Shown here: positions 8,712 through 16,017 of the stretch, piece after piece
Layout of the letters: each line of letters starts with the position of its first letter
Position numbering within the stretch: the stretch's first letter is position 1
NCBI GenBank assembly: GCA_020351895.1
Contig: CP070672.1
Span: 934,094-957,373, forward strand
Length of the DNA stretch: 23,280 nucleotides
DNA from: Thermoplasmata archaeon
Lineage (GTDB): Archaea; Thermoplasmatota; Thermoplasmata; GCA-020350865
Direction: 5' to 3'
Notes under the pieces: generated by a model
The model's database searches: none
What the model saw: only the letters and a program-made list of their open reading frames with translations
Told to the model about the DNA's origin: nothing
Made by a program: the position numbers and the translations under genes

Positions 8712-9266
8712 ATGCCATTTCGTGCCTTTATTTCGGTTGATGTCGATTCCACACCAAAGCTTTCTGAACTGGAGGAGCGACTCAGGAAAAGCGGGGCCCA
8801 GCTCAAGGTAGTGGATTTGGAAAAGGTTCATCTGACCCTGAAATTCCTTGGAGATACAGATGAAGCCCTGATAGACGATATTGTCGAGATCATGGCAAGG
8901 AGTGTGAAGGATGTCAAACCCTTTACCATGTCTATAAGGGGAACAGGTGCCTTTCCGAATCCCAACTACATGAAGGTTATTTGGGTTGGATTGGAGGGGG
9001 CCGATGCATTGGTCACCATCTCCAAGACGATGGACCGTGAACTGACAAATTTGGGATTCAAGAGGGAAAAAAGAGGTTTTCGCCCACATATCACATTGGC
9101 TAGGGTCAAGGGTCCAAGAAAAAAGAACATCCTGGCCCAAATCCTGAAGGATTATGAGAATGAGGAATTCGGAACCCAAAACGTTGAGTGCATAAGATTG
9201 AAAAAAAGTGTGCTAAGCCGTGAAGGGCCCACATATACCACTGTAAAAGAAGTAAGATTTGAGTAG
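8712..9266 (+). CDS. thpR: RNA 2',3'-cyclic phosphodiesterase / 2'-5' RNA ligase family
   Basis: The product has 184 residues from the ATG at 8712. The frame stays open upstream to a TTG at 8673, but the TATA box at 8684-8690 and the homologous-looking start MPFRAFISVD favour the shorter form. Two HxTx motifs define the 2H phosphoesterase family: H40-L-T-L in HLTLKFLG and H126-I-T-L in HITLARVK. Their histidines act as general base and acid. Archaeal members join or hydrolyse RNA ends with 2',3'-cyclic phosphate; the physiological substrate is debated. The protein is cytosolic. The gene is divergent from panE, with about 80 nt between the two start codons, and is probably monocistronic because the next gene faces it. 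Confidence 0.92.
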   Translation: MPFRAFISVDVDSTPKLSELEERLRKSGAQLKVVDLEKVHLTLKFLGDTDEALIDDIVEIMARSVKDVKPFTMSIRGTGAFPNPNYMKVIWVGLEGADALVTISKTMDRELTNLGFKREKRGFRPHITLARVKGPRKKNILAQILKDYENEEFGTQNVECIRLKKSVLSREGPTYTTVKEVRFE

Positions 9267-9274
9267 CCATATTT

Positions 9275-9290
9275 TTATCAAAATTGATAA
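9275..9290. other. 7-bp inverted repeat after thpR (possible transcript end)
   Basis: TTATCAA-AA-TTGATAA starts 8 nt after the thpR stop, in the 113-nt gap between convergent genes. As RNA it would be a weak 5-bp stem with a 6-nt loop, and it is AT-only apart from one pair. It could mark a termination zone or be chance. Confidence 0.2.
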
Positions 9291-9379
9291 TTATGATGAG
9301 AGGATAAATGATTTATTTTCCCCTTTTTCTGTTCAGGTATTCATTATTTTATTAGCCAATATTTTGGGAAGATGAGATG

Positions 9380-11593
9380 TTATAAAGGCACTTCCCAGAC
9401 ACAATCTGTTTTGGCATGGATCCAGTAGCCTCTTCCTCTTTCGAAATTGTCAAACTCGCCTATCTGCTCCCATAATTGGCTAGAGGCGTTGTAGGTCCAG
9501 ATCGCATTTATTTCGGTGTCATAAGTGAGATTATTCAAGGCCACATCTCGGGTTTTATTACTCAAAGATGGGTATCCAACAAGATTCCAACCTGTTTTTA
9601 GGCTTATACTTTGATTTTCCGTTGGTATTATTCCTGAGCATTGTAATAAAACTCCACCAGGTTGTGTAACATGCACCCAAAAGCCCATTTTGTGGTTAAT
9701 ACTCTCTAAATCGTTTAAATGAGAGGATTTTGAGATTTTGTAATGTTTCCAAGAGTCAGAAGCATCATACACATTATACCACTGCACAGCATCAAAAGAA
9801 CCATTAATAGAATCTAAAACACTTACCAGATTCGTATCCATTTGAATAAACGGGATTGATATCAGATTCCAACCTTCATAAAGCTGGATATTATAACTTT
9901 GTGAGGTATCGATAGTAAAATTCCAGACCCAATTTGGAGCAGTTGTGTTCCACATATCGGATGTATAAGTATGCCAATACCAATTCCCATCAGAAAGTGG
10001 GGGAGGTTTCCATGATGCGGAGGTTATCCAACCGCTATAATAGACTATTCCACTTTCAGCATCTGATTGGTCTGAAATTGTGAAGTTGTAGTAGACTGTG
10101 TCAATATCCTGATCGATAACTGGAATGACTTTTAGTGTTGTTAAATTATCAGTTATTGTTGAACCATTATGTGGAGAAATTGGTATAGCTATTTGAGGAG
10201 CATAGTTTGAACGGGAAAAAAAGACATCCCAATTTCCGGTCCTATCATCTTGCCATACTACATAAACCGTTATATTTCTAAGGGCGAGAGAAGGAAATCT
10301 CTGATATGAGGATCCTATATCATCATTTATCATTTGATTAGTGTTAAATGTATTACCACCATCAGTTGAGTTAGCAAAGTAAATATCTTCATTATCATTT
10401 CTTTTATCTCTCCATGCAACATAGACATACCCACTATTATTCATTGCAATTGAAGGTCTGGATTTAGCCTTGCCAAAAGGATCATCATCTACCCTTTTAT
10501 TTAAACTAAAACTATCGCCACTATTTGTTGAATTGGCAAAATAGATGCATTCCTGATTTCGATGATCCGACCACACGAGCCCTACAATCCCTCCGTTAGC
10601 CGCTATAGATGGATTCCCCTGGTATGTCAACGCAAGATTGTCATCATTTATTTTTTTATTAGTGGTAAACGATATTCCACCATCCATTGACTTTGAGAAA
10701 TAGATGTCAGATTTGGTAGTATCATTTCTATCATCTACCCATGCGACGTATACGATATCGTTATCATCAACAGTAAGGGTCGGATCGTTTGAGGCTATAG
10801 AAACATCATTTATTATCTTATTTTGGCTAAAACTTATACCTCCATCGGTTGAGTTAGCATAATAGATATCACCAAAAGGATTATTTCTTTGATCTAACCA
10901 CACAATATGAATTTTATCATTTCTATCAACTGCAATACATCGGAAACCTGGACTTTGACCTGCTGATCCCGAGTCGTCATTAACCTTCATCTCAGAACTC
11001 CAGGTCATCCCTCTATCTGTTGAGTTTGTGTAGTAGACATCGTTGTTATTCGCACCGTCTATTCCTCCTCCGCTAACAAAGCGTCCATCCCCATCATCTC
11101 TCCAATCTGCCCAAACCACATGTATCTTGCCAGTTCCATCAACAGCAATTGAGGGTAACTCTTGTTGTGATGGATCTGTATTGGTATTTACCCGTTGGTT
11201 AATATTGAAGGTTCTTCCACCATCTGTTGAGTTTGCATAATAAATATCAGCATTGTTAACACCATCTACACCGCCATCACTAATATATCTTCCGTCTAGA
11301 TCATTTCTCCAATCCTCCCAAACAACGTGGATTGTCCCCCAATTATCAATAGCGATAGATGGACCTAATTGATTCGAAATGTTTATTTTTGTATCATCTA
11401 CACGATTGTTATTACAAAAATAATCAGCGTTTACATCGATTTTCCTGTGATTTAATAGGTTTCCTAACAGGAGAAACATTACTATTATCGAAACTATAAC
11501 TATCTTTTTCTTATTCGAAGTAATCCTATCGTTTTTCCTTCTTATCTTGCCTTCTGAGGACATTAACTTATTTACACTTGTCTGTTTAATCAT
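9380..11593 (-). CDS. Exported Asp-box (BNR) beta-propeller protein with twin GWNL-type C-terminal domains
   Basis: The product has 737 residues from the ATG at 11593. The frame continues to an ATG at 11635, but TTGGAG lies a few nt before 11593 and gives a shorter basic n-region. A hydrophobic segment lies near residues 31-43 (IVIVSIIVMFLLLGN). About residues 70-475 form six or seven blades, each with S-I-A-x-D-x-x-G-x-I-H-V-V-W-x-D-x-R and an Asp box (S-T-D-x-G-x-x-F/W; six seen, about 121, 189, 247, 301, 351 and 408). An Ig/Fn3-like linker follows. The last 170 residues are a two-fold repeat: EGWNLISIP...GFWVHV, then TGWNLVGYP...GYWIHA. Sialidase active-site arginines could not be located, so this is probably a binding propeller. 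It lies downstream of the NosD-like gene on the same strand, a likely operon. Confidence 0.8.
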   Translation of the reverse strand: MIKQTSVNKLMSSEGKIRRKNDRITSNKKKIVIVSIIVMFLLLGNLLNHRKIDVNADYFCNNNRVDDTKINISNQLGPSIAIDNWGTIHVVWEDWRNDLDGRYISDGGVDGVNNADIYYANSTDGGRTFNINQRVNTNTDPSQQELPSIAVDGTGKIHVVWADWRDDGDGRFVSGGGIDGANNNDVYYTNSTDRGMTWSSEMKVNDDSGSAGQSPGFRCIAVDRNDKIHIVWLDQRNNPFGDIYYANSTDGGISFSQNKIINDVSIASNDPTLTVDDNDIVYVAWVDDRNDTTKSDIYFSKSMDGGISFTTNKKINDDNLALTYQGNPSIAANGGIVGLVWSDHRNQECIYFANSTNSGDSFSLNKRVDDDPFGKAKSRPSIAMNNSGYVYVAWRDKRNDNEDIYFANSTDGGNTFNTNQMINDDIGSSYQRFPSLALRNITVYVVWQDDRTGNWDVFFSRSNYAPQIAIPISPHNGSTITDNLTTLKVIPVIDQDIDTVYYNFTISDQSDAESGIVYYSGWITSASWKPPPLSDGNWYWHTYTSDMWNTTAPNWVWNFTIDTSQSYNIQLYEGWNLISIPFIQMDTNLVSVLDSINGSFDAVQWYNVYDASDSWKHYKISKSSHLNDLESINHKMGFWVHVTQPGGVLLQCSGIIPTENQSISLKTGWNLVGYPSLSNKTRDVALNNLTYDTEINAIWTYNASSQLWEQIGEFDNFERGRGYWIHAKTDCVWEVPL

Positions 11594-11678
11594 AACTTCT
11601 CCAAGAGATAATATATGTTTTTGTCTTAATAACATTATGTCCCTTTTTTATTCCTAACCTAAATATCATACATTATTA

Positions 11679-13286
11679 TTAGGGCGGGCCGTCTAGCCAA
11701 GGTGTAAAGTATACGTATCTAGAAACTTCATCTCCTTTGCCATCAAGATTATTATAAGGGGCAGGTGGGCCATTATCATCTTTATAAGGTCCACTATTAT
11801 CTGTATCACCCCACCAATTGTACTCCGCATGTATGTATACAAAAGAATCAGTATTTTTAACACCATAATCCGTGTTTCCACTGATGGTGTTATTATGGAT
11901 TATCCCATTGGCCCCCGTCTCAATCCGCACCCCCTCTTTGTTATTTTTGATATCGTTGTATGTGATGGTAGCATGTGAAGAAGAAAAATGAAGATAGAGG
12001 CCATAGTAATTATTGGATGATATATTGCAGTTTGTAATAGTATTGTAATTTGAGGAACTAAGTTCGAGAGTGATGCCATGTCTATTTTTCGAAATATTGC
12101 AGTTCGTAATTGTATTGGTTGAGGATGCGGTAAGATAGATGCCATATAAATTGTTCGATGTATTACAGTATGTAATGGTGTTGTTTGAGGATTGGAGGTG
12201 ATAGATTCCCGTTTTAATGTTTAAGTTACAAGTGTTGTTAGCGATTGTATTGCTCGATGAAGAAATTAGAGAGATGCCAATGGCGTTCGAGTTGCAGGTA
12301 TTGTCAACGATGGTGTTGGTCGATGAAGAATCTAGTCTGATGCCGTCACCATAGTATTGAATACCGTACCTGAATTTGTTTGAGTTGCAGGTGTTATTAG
12401 TGATTGTGGTGCTCGATGATGATGACATGAGGATACCATAATCATTGTTCGAAGCAATGTTGTCTTTGATATTGTTCAGGTCGGAATTGAGGAGGTAGAT
12501 GCCATAATCATTGTTCAAGGAGGCGGTATTGTTGATTATTGTATTGCTATCAGATTTATTGAGATATATTCCATGATCGTTGACAAAGAACGTGTTATTA
12601 GCAATAGTATTGTTATCTGAGTAATCCAAAAAAATACCAATAGTATTTGAGCTTACATTATTATTTTCGAAAGACCAGTTATCAACTGAATTCACATATA
12701 CACCACTATGATTATTATTAGAGATGTTGCAATTCTTAATAGTAGGCTGAGCATCATAGATATATATCCCATTTCCATTCGATGATCTAATCGAGCTGTT
12801 GGTGATTTTTACGTTAGAATTGTATATTTGAATCCCATCGGCTTCGCCTGTCAGATCGGCCATATTTTCTACAATCGAGTTGTTGATTACAGCTTTACCT
12901 TCAATTGTGAAATTGTAAGGATCTGGGTTTGAGGGATCGGTGGTTATTATAGTGTTATCCAAAACATAGAATTCACTCACAGCCCCACTTTTGACCCATA
13001 TCAAGTTACCATCTGGATCGTTTGGAGGTTTGTATCTCATATATAGTGTGCAATTGACTAGGGTTAGTGAACCCTCGATTGTTAGAGTGCCGTTCACATA
13101 GATTGTATTGTCCTCGTGATAAACAAAAACAGGGGGTGGAATATACCAATTGTCATACCATATGATGTCCGCTTTAGCTGTTGGTGCAGATAATGGTACC
13201 AGAATGGTAAATGCACCCAAAACCAAAAAGATGTTCAACAGAGTAGAGACAAATTTCTTTCTATTATATTTTCTTATATTTTTCAT
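11679..13286 (-). CDS. Secreted NosD-like right-handed beta-helix protein
   Basis: The product has 535 residues. The signal peptide is at 1-39 (basic start, hydrophobic LLNIFLVLGAFTILVPL, then APTAKADI). The entry module has NWYI (about 46-49), NGTLTIEGSLTLVNCTLYM and a second capping segment, the same plan as the modules in the 1402 and 20248 proteins. Residues about 160-470 are beta-helix rungs of 22-24 residues with S-S-S-x-N-T-I-x-N-N-x-x-x-x-N-x-x-G-I-x-L. The C-terminus (YNWWGDTDNSGPY... YFTPWLDGPP) is a cap typical of this family in archaea. Nothing suggests an enzyme; a surface-bound or carbohydrate-binding role is an inference. NxT/S sequons are very dense. GAGGTG lies 7 nt before the ATG and a TATA box lies about 60 nt upstream. 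The Asp-box gene follows after 85 nt. Confidence 0.85.
   Translation of the reverse strand: MKNIRKYNRKKFVSTLLNIFLVLGAFTILVPLSAPTAKADIIWYDNWYIPPPVFVYHEDNTIYVNGTLTIEGSLTLVNCTLYMRYKPPNDPDGNLIWVKSGAVSEFYVLDNTIITTDPSNPDPYNFTIEGKAVINNSIVENMADLTGEADGIQIYNSNVKITNSSIRSSNGNGIYIYDAQPTIKNCNISNNNHSGVYVNSVDNWSFENNNVSSNTIGIFLDYSDNNTIANNTFFVNDHGIYLNKSDSNTIINNTASLNNDYGIYLLNSDLNNIKDNIASNNDYGILMSSSSSTTITNNTCNSNKFRYGIQYYGDGIRLDSSSTNTIVDNTCNSNAIGISLISSSSNTIANNTCNLNIKTGIYHLQSSNNTITYCNTSNNLYGIYLTASSTNTITNCNISKNRHGITLELSSSNYNTITNCNISSNNYYGLYLHFSSSHATITYNDIKNNKEGVRIETGANGIIHNNTISGNTDYGVKNTDSFVYIHAEYNWWGDTDNSGPYKDDNGPPAPYNNLDGKGDEVSRYVYFTPWLDGPP
11880..12800 (-). repeat. Tandem beta-helix rung repeats within the NosD-like gene
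   Basis: Ten or more units of about 66-72 nt encode rungs with S/N-N-T-I-x-N-N-x-x-x-N-x-x-G-I-x-L. Similarity is visible in DNA too (repeated forms of 'gtattgtta' and 'gatgccat' on the plus strand), so copy number could vary by slippage or recombination. The repeats are coding, with no spacer-like unique parts. Confidence 0.7.
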
Positions 13287-13344
13287 AATTTCCCACCTCG
13301 CGCGCGCCTAATACCCTAGATATGAACCTTTATTAATTTGAAAA

Positions 13345-13353
13345 CATATAAAT
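13345..13353 (-). promoter_or_regulatory. TATA box of the NosD-like gene
   Basis: Minus strand ATTTATATG, about 60 nt upstream of the ATG. The transcript would start near 13323 and carry a leader of about 36 nt with GAGGTG (13294-13299) preceded by an alternating CG run (13299-13307). Confidence 0.5.
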
Positions 13354-13367
13354 ATTTCGATTAATGA

Positions 13368-13382
13368 CTGGCATTATGCCAG
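13368..13382. promoter_or_regulatory. Perfect 15-bp palindrome, candidate operator
   Basis: CTGGCAT-T-ATGCCAG has seven perfectly paired bases each side of one central base. It lies 15 bp upstream of the TATA box of the NosD-like gene, in the divergent region shared with the TctA gene, and is followed directly by a run of 12 A (13384-13395). The position suits an activator or repressor site. The regulator is unknown. Confidence 0.4.
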
Positions 13383-13558
13383 GAAAAAAAAAAAACGTTA
13401 ACTTTTTAATAATAAATATCTAGCAGATGAAATCTCATCATCCTATTCCTACCTCTCATCCTTAATAAAATATCTATTAGAAAACCAAAATCCAAAGTAA
13501 TCCCTTAAAACCGCCGAATAACAACCTTTTTAGGGCTTTTTAACCATCCACCCTATCC

Positions 13559-15310
13559 ATGAATCCCGTGGTCTTGCTGTTAGCCGTGATACTTTTCACT
13601 CTCATGGGCACCTGTTTCGGAATTATAACAGGATTGATTCCTGGAATCCATGTGAACAATGTTGCACTTATGGTCCTTGCATTGCAGGCAACCCTAATCA
13701 GTTTCACGCTAGCATTTTTAGGGGCGTGGGATCCGTCCACATTTGAAGTTTCCATTGTTGTTGCTGTTCTGATTATCGGCTGCCTGGTTACCCATACTTT
13801 CCTTGACATCATTCCCTCTGTTTTTCTTGGAGCCCCGGAAGCAGACACCGCACTTTCCGTTCTTCCCGGTCACAGACTCATGCTGGCAGGACGGGGTTAC
13901 GAGGCAATCAAATGCTCGGCCCTGGGAAGTTTCGGTTCTGTTTTAGTTGCGCTTCTTGCCCTCATTCCAGCAAGGCTTCTAATGGGAAGCCCGGTTTATG
14001 CCTATGAAAAATTATGGCCTTTTATTCCTTTTATCCTAATCATCATAGTCACACTTTTAATTCTGAACGAGCAAGGGGAACTTCCTGATCCTAAAATGAG
14101 AAAACGTATTAAACTTAGACGGTTGAAGATAACTGTTGAGAAAATATTGGATAATGAAAATGAAGATGAGCCTGAATCTACGAGAAAAAATATTCCCATT
14201 TCTGAAATTCCTGATCATGTGGAAGAAACGATCCGAATCAAAGGAAAAGTAAATCGGATTGCCAATTCAAAAAATGTGTTCATCGAGGATGAGACCGGGG
14301 AAATTCTCTTATCTGGTCGGAATCTTTCAAATGTTGCTATCGATGATGAAATTATTGCAGAAGGAAAAGTAGAAGGGAGGGTAACTTGGACTGCGCATCT
14401 TAAACAGAAACTCTATGCAATAATCATTTTTATTTCGGCAGGTTTTTTGGGTCTTATTGTCCTTGGAGCTCCTGGGCTTACCACCTATAACTGGTATCCA
14501 ATTCCAGCCTTAGCCATTTCTCCCAGCACCGCACTGCTCTTTCCTCTTTTTACAGGATTGTTTGGATTATCAACATTAATTACAAGTCTCATAGATACTC
14601 CCACTATTCCCGAGCAGAAGATAAAAGGTGTCAAAATAAACCTGAAAAGGTGGAGGAAATTCAGAGGAGTATTTTCCGGAACATTTGCAGGAGGACTTGT
14701 GGGTTGGTACCCGGGAGTAACCGGCGCACAGGCAACTGTAATCGCTAAATCTTTGGCAGGAGGTGATGTGAAAGAGAAGTCGAAAGAAGGTGATGAGGAA
14801 GATTTGGATTCCCAAAAGGAGTTCATTGTGGCTTACTCTGGTGTAAATACGGCAAATGGAATTTTTAATGTAATCGCTCTTTATGTCATCCTAACAGCGC
14901 GATCAGGTGCCATGCACGCGGTACAGGATATCATGGAGGATTCCATACACCCGTGGGAGCCTGCGGAAATGGTTCCAGTTGGGTTGACCTTGATGATCAT
15001 CTCGGTTTTCACTGCGGCTGTTGCAGCGCTATTTCTTACGCTTTTTTTCGGGAAGGTGTTTGCCAAAATCGCCAATAAATTCCCCTATAAAAAAATGGTC
15101 ACCACTGTCTTGATTTTCCTTGTAATCATGATATTCTTTCTAGCAGGTCCAGTCGGACTGGCAATTGCCGGTGTTGCGATTTGCATGGGTCTGATTCCCC
15201 CCATGCTTGGGCTTTCTAGGGTTCATCTCATGGGTGTTTTAATGTTTCCAATAATTCTGTATTTTCTCGGGCTTGATTCTGTGATACTACGATTTCTGGG
15301 GTTGATCTAA
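13559..15310 (+). CDS. TctA-family permease with an inserted OB-fold domain
   Basis: The product has 583 residues and many membrane helices. The N-terminal GLIPGIHVNN (25-34) and the second-half GWYPGVTGAQAT (382-393) are the paired Pro-Gly hairpins of TctA/DUF112 permeases, which move carboxylates with two smaller partners in bacteria. No binding protein or TctB partner lies nearby, as expected for archaeal stand-alone members. From about residue 172 to 283 a hydrophilic loop interrupts the helices. It starts with a basic cluster (MRKRIKLRRLK) suggesting the cytosolic side and contains an OB-fold-like segment at 216-280 (IRIKGKVNRI, VFIEDETGEILL, DEIIAEGKVEG). The message is probably leaderless, with a weak TATA-like stretch at about 13525-13535. 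The stop at 15308-15310 is one base before the next ATG, so translation of the DUF1286 gene is probably coupled. Confidence 0.85.
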   Translation: MNPVVLLLAVILFTLMGTCFGIITGLIPGIHVNNVALMVLALQATLISFTLAFLGAWDPSTFEVSIVVAVLIIGCLVTHTFLDIIPSVFLGAPEADTALSVLPGHRLMLAGRGYEAIKCSALGSFGSVLVALLALIPARLLMGSPVYAYEKLWPFIPFILIIIVTLLILNEQGELPDPKMRKRIKLRRLKITVEKILDNENEDEPESTRKNIPISEIPDHVEETIRIKGKVNRIANSKNVFIEDETGEILLSGRNLSNVAIDDEIIAEGKVEGRVTWTAHLKQKLYAIIIFISAGFLGLIVLGAPGLTTYNWYPIPALAISPSTALLFPLFTGLFGLSTLITSLIDTPTIPEQKIKGVKINLKRWRKFRGVFSGTFAGGLVGWYPGVTGAQATVIAKSLAGGDVKEKSKEGDEEDLDSQKEFIVAYSGVNTANGIFNVIALYVILTARSGAMHAVQDIMEDSIHPWEPAEMVPVGLTLMIISVFTAAVAALFLTLFFGKVFAKIANKFPYKKMVTTVLIFLVIMIFFLAGPVGLAIAGVAICMGLIPPMLGLSRVHLMGVLMFPIILYFLGLDSVILRFLGLI

Positions 15311-15311
15311 A

Positions 15312-15848
15312 ATGGCCAATTTACTTGCTCATGCCTTGGCTGCCATGGCATTTTGTGCAGCTCTTAACTTCATTGTCGGAATTCCAGCCATTTCATGGGG
15401 GGTCTTTCTCGCAGGATTTTTTGCAATGCTAATAGAATTGGATTTGGATGATCTTTCTGAGAATCATCGCAGCCCAATAGGCCATTCGGTTTCTTTCGGA
15501 GTGATTTGGATTGTAACATTTTCTTTGGTGGTATGGATAATCTTTCCGAAGGAGATGGCTTTTAGGGGGATATTATCCATCATCGCAGCCTATTTTACCC
15601 ACCTTCTAATAGATGTGTTCACAAAAGAAGGGATCTATGTTCATCCTAGAGGCCCCAAAATAAAAAGTTGGATCACACGCCTTTCAATGGGAGATACAAA
15701 ATGCTGGGAATACTGGAATGTATTTCAAAATATACATATAGACAAATGGAAGAGACAAAATGATGATCCGATACTAAATGCATCTGTTAGTCTTCCAAGT
15801 CTTTTGATTATAATATTCTTTGTGGCAATAATGCCTTTGCCTCCTTAG
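15312..15848 (+). CDS. YdjM/DUF1286-like membrane protein, putative metal-dependent hydrolase
   Basis: The product has 178 residues and about four hydrophobic segments. Polar signature residues are spread as in the YdjM/DUF1286 family: H7, D44-x-D46, H52-R-S-P-I-G-H58-S, and H97-L-L-I-D101 followed by TKEGIYVHPRGPK. These His/Asp residues probably bind a metal near the membrane face. The biochemical reaction is not known for the family. It sits one base downstream of the TctA-type permease stop, which suggests a shared transcript and perhaps a joint role. The C-terminal 29 codons (N150 onwards) recur, with mostly synonymous changes, at 17369-17452 beyond the ATPase gene. Confidence 0.8.
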   Translation: MANLLAHALAAMAFCAALNFIVGIPAISWGVFLAGFFAMLIELDLDDLSENHRSPIGHSVSFGVIWIVTFSLVVWIIFPKEMAFRGILSIIAAYFTHLLIDVFTKEGIYVHPRGPKIKSWITRLSMGDTKCWEYWNVFQNIHIDKWKRQNDDPILNASVSLPSLLIIIFFVAIMPLPP

Positions 15849-15856
15849 TAAAACGA

Positions 15857-15874
15857 TCATGGTATGAACCATGA
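15857..15874 (+). terminator. Hairpin directly after the permease-DUF1286 operon
   Basis: TCATGGT-ATGA-ACCATGA is a perfect 7-bp stem with a 4-nt loop, 8 nt after the DUF1286 stop. No T-run follows, so it is not a classical intrinsic terminator. It may protect the message end or bind a protein. Its palindromic form also allows a DNA-binding role. Confidence 0.3.
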
Positions 15875-15986
15875 CCTAATACATTAATATCGGTATTCAT
15901 CATATCAGACATCTGGCATTGTAATATATCATGACTAAAATCGAAATCTATTTAAAAAATATATGAGTACTTTATGGAGGGAAACA

Positions 15987-15995
15987 TTTATAACT
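15987..15995 (+). promoter_or_regulatory. TATA box of the ATPase gene
   Basis: TTTATAACT, centred about 27 nt before the ATG at 16018, gives a leaderless transcript. No ribosome-binding site precedes this ATG. Confidence 0.55.
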
Positions 15996-16017
15996 TATTT
16001 CCCTATACACAATACTT

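Noticed and set aside
8685..9179. 164-codon minus-strand frame opposite thpR
   Set aside because: thpR has both HxTx motifs in frame; the antisense frame is Cys/His-rich noise with no motif.
9380..11593. Active sialidase
   Set aside because: Asp boxes are structural; the catalytic Arg triad, Tyr and Glu of sialidases could not be placed.
11880..12800. Regular repeats that look array-like (CRISPR?)
   Set aside because: The repeats are imperfect, contiguous and in frame, and encode beta-helix rungs; there are no unique spacers and no cas genes nearby.
13540..13848. 102-codon minus-strand frame opposite the permease start
   Set aside because: Shadow of membrane-helix codons; runs across the permease promoter.
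14485..14826. 113- and 79-codon minus-strand frames opposite the permease
   Set aside because: Antisense of TctA motifs; no start signal or homology pattern.
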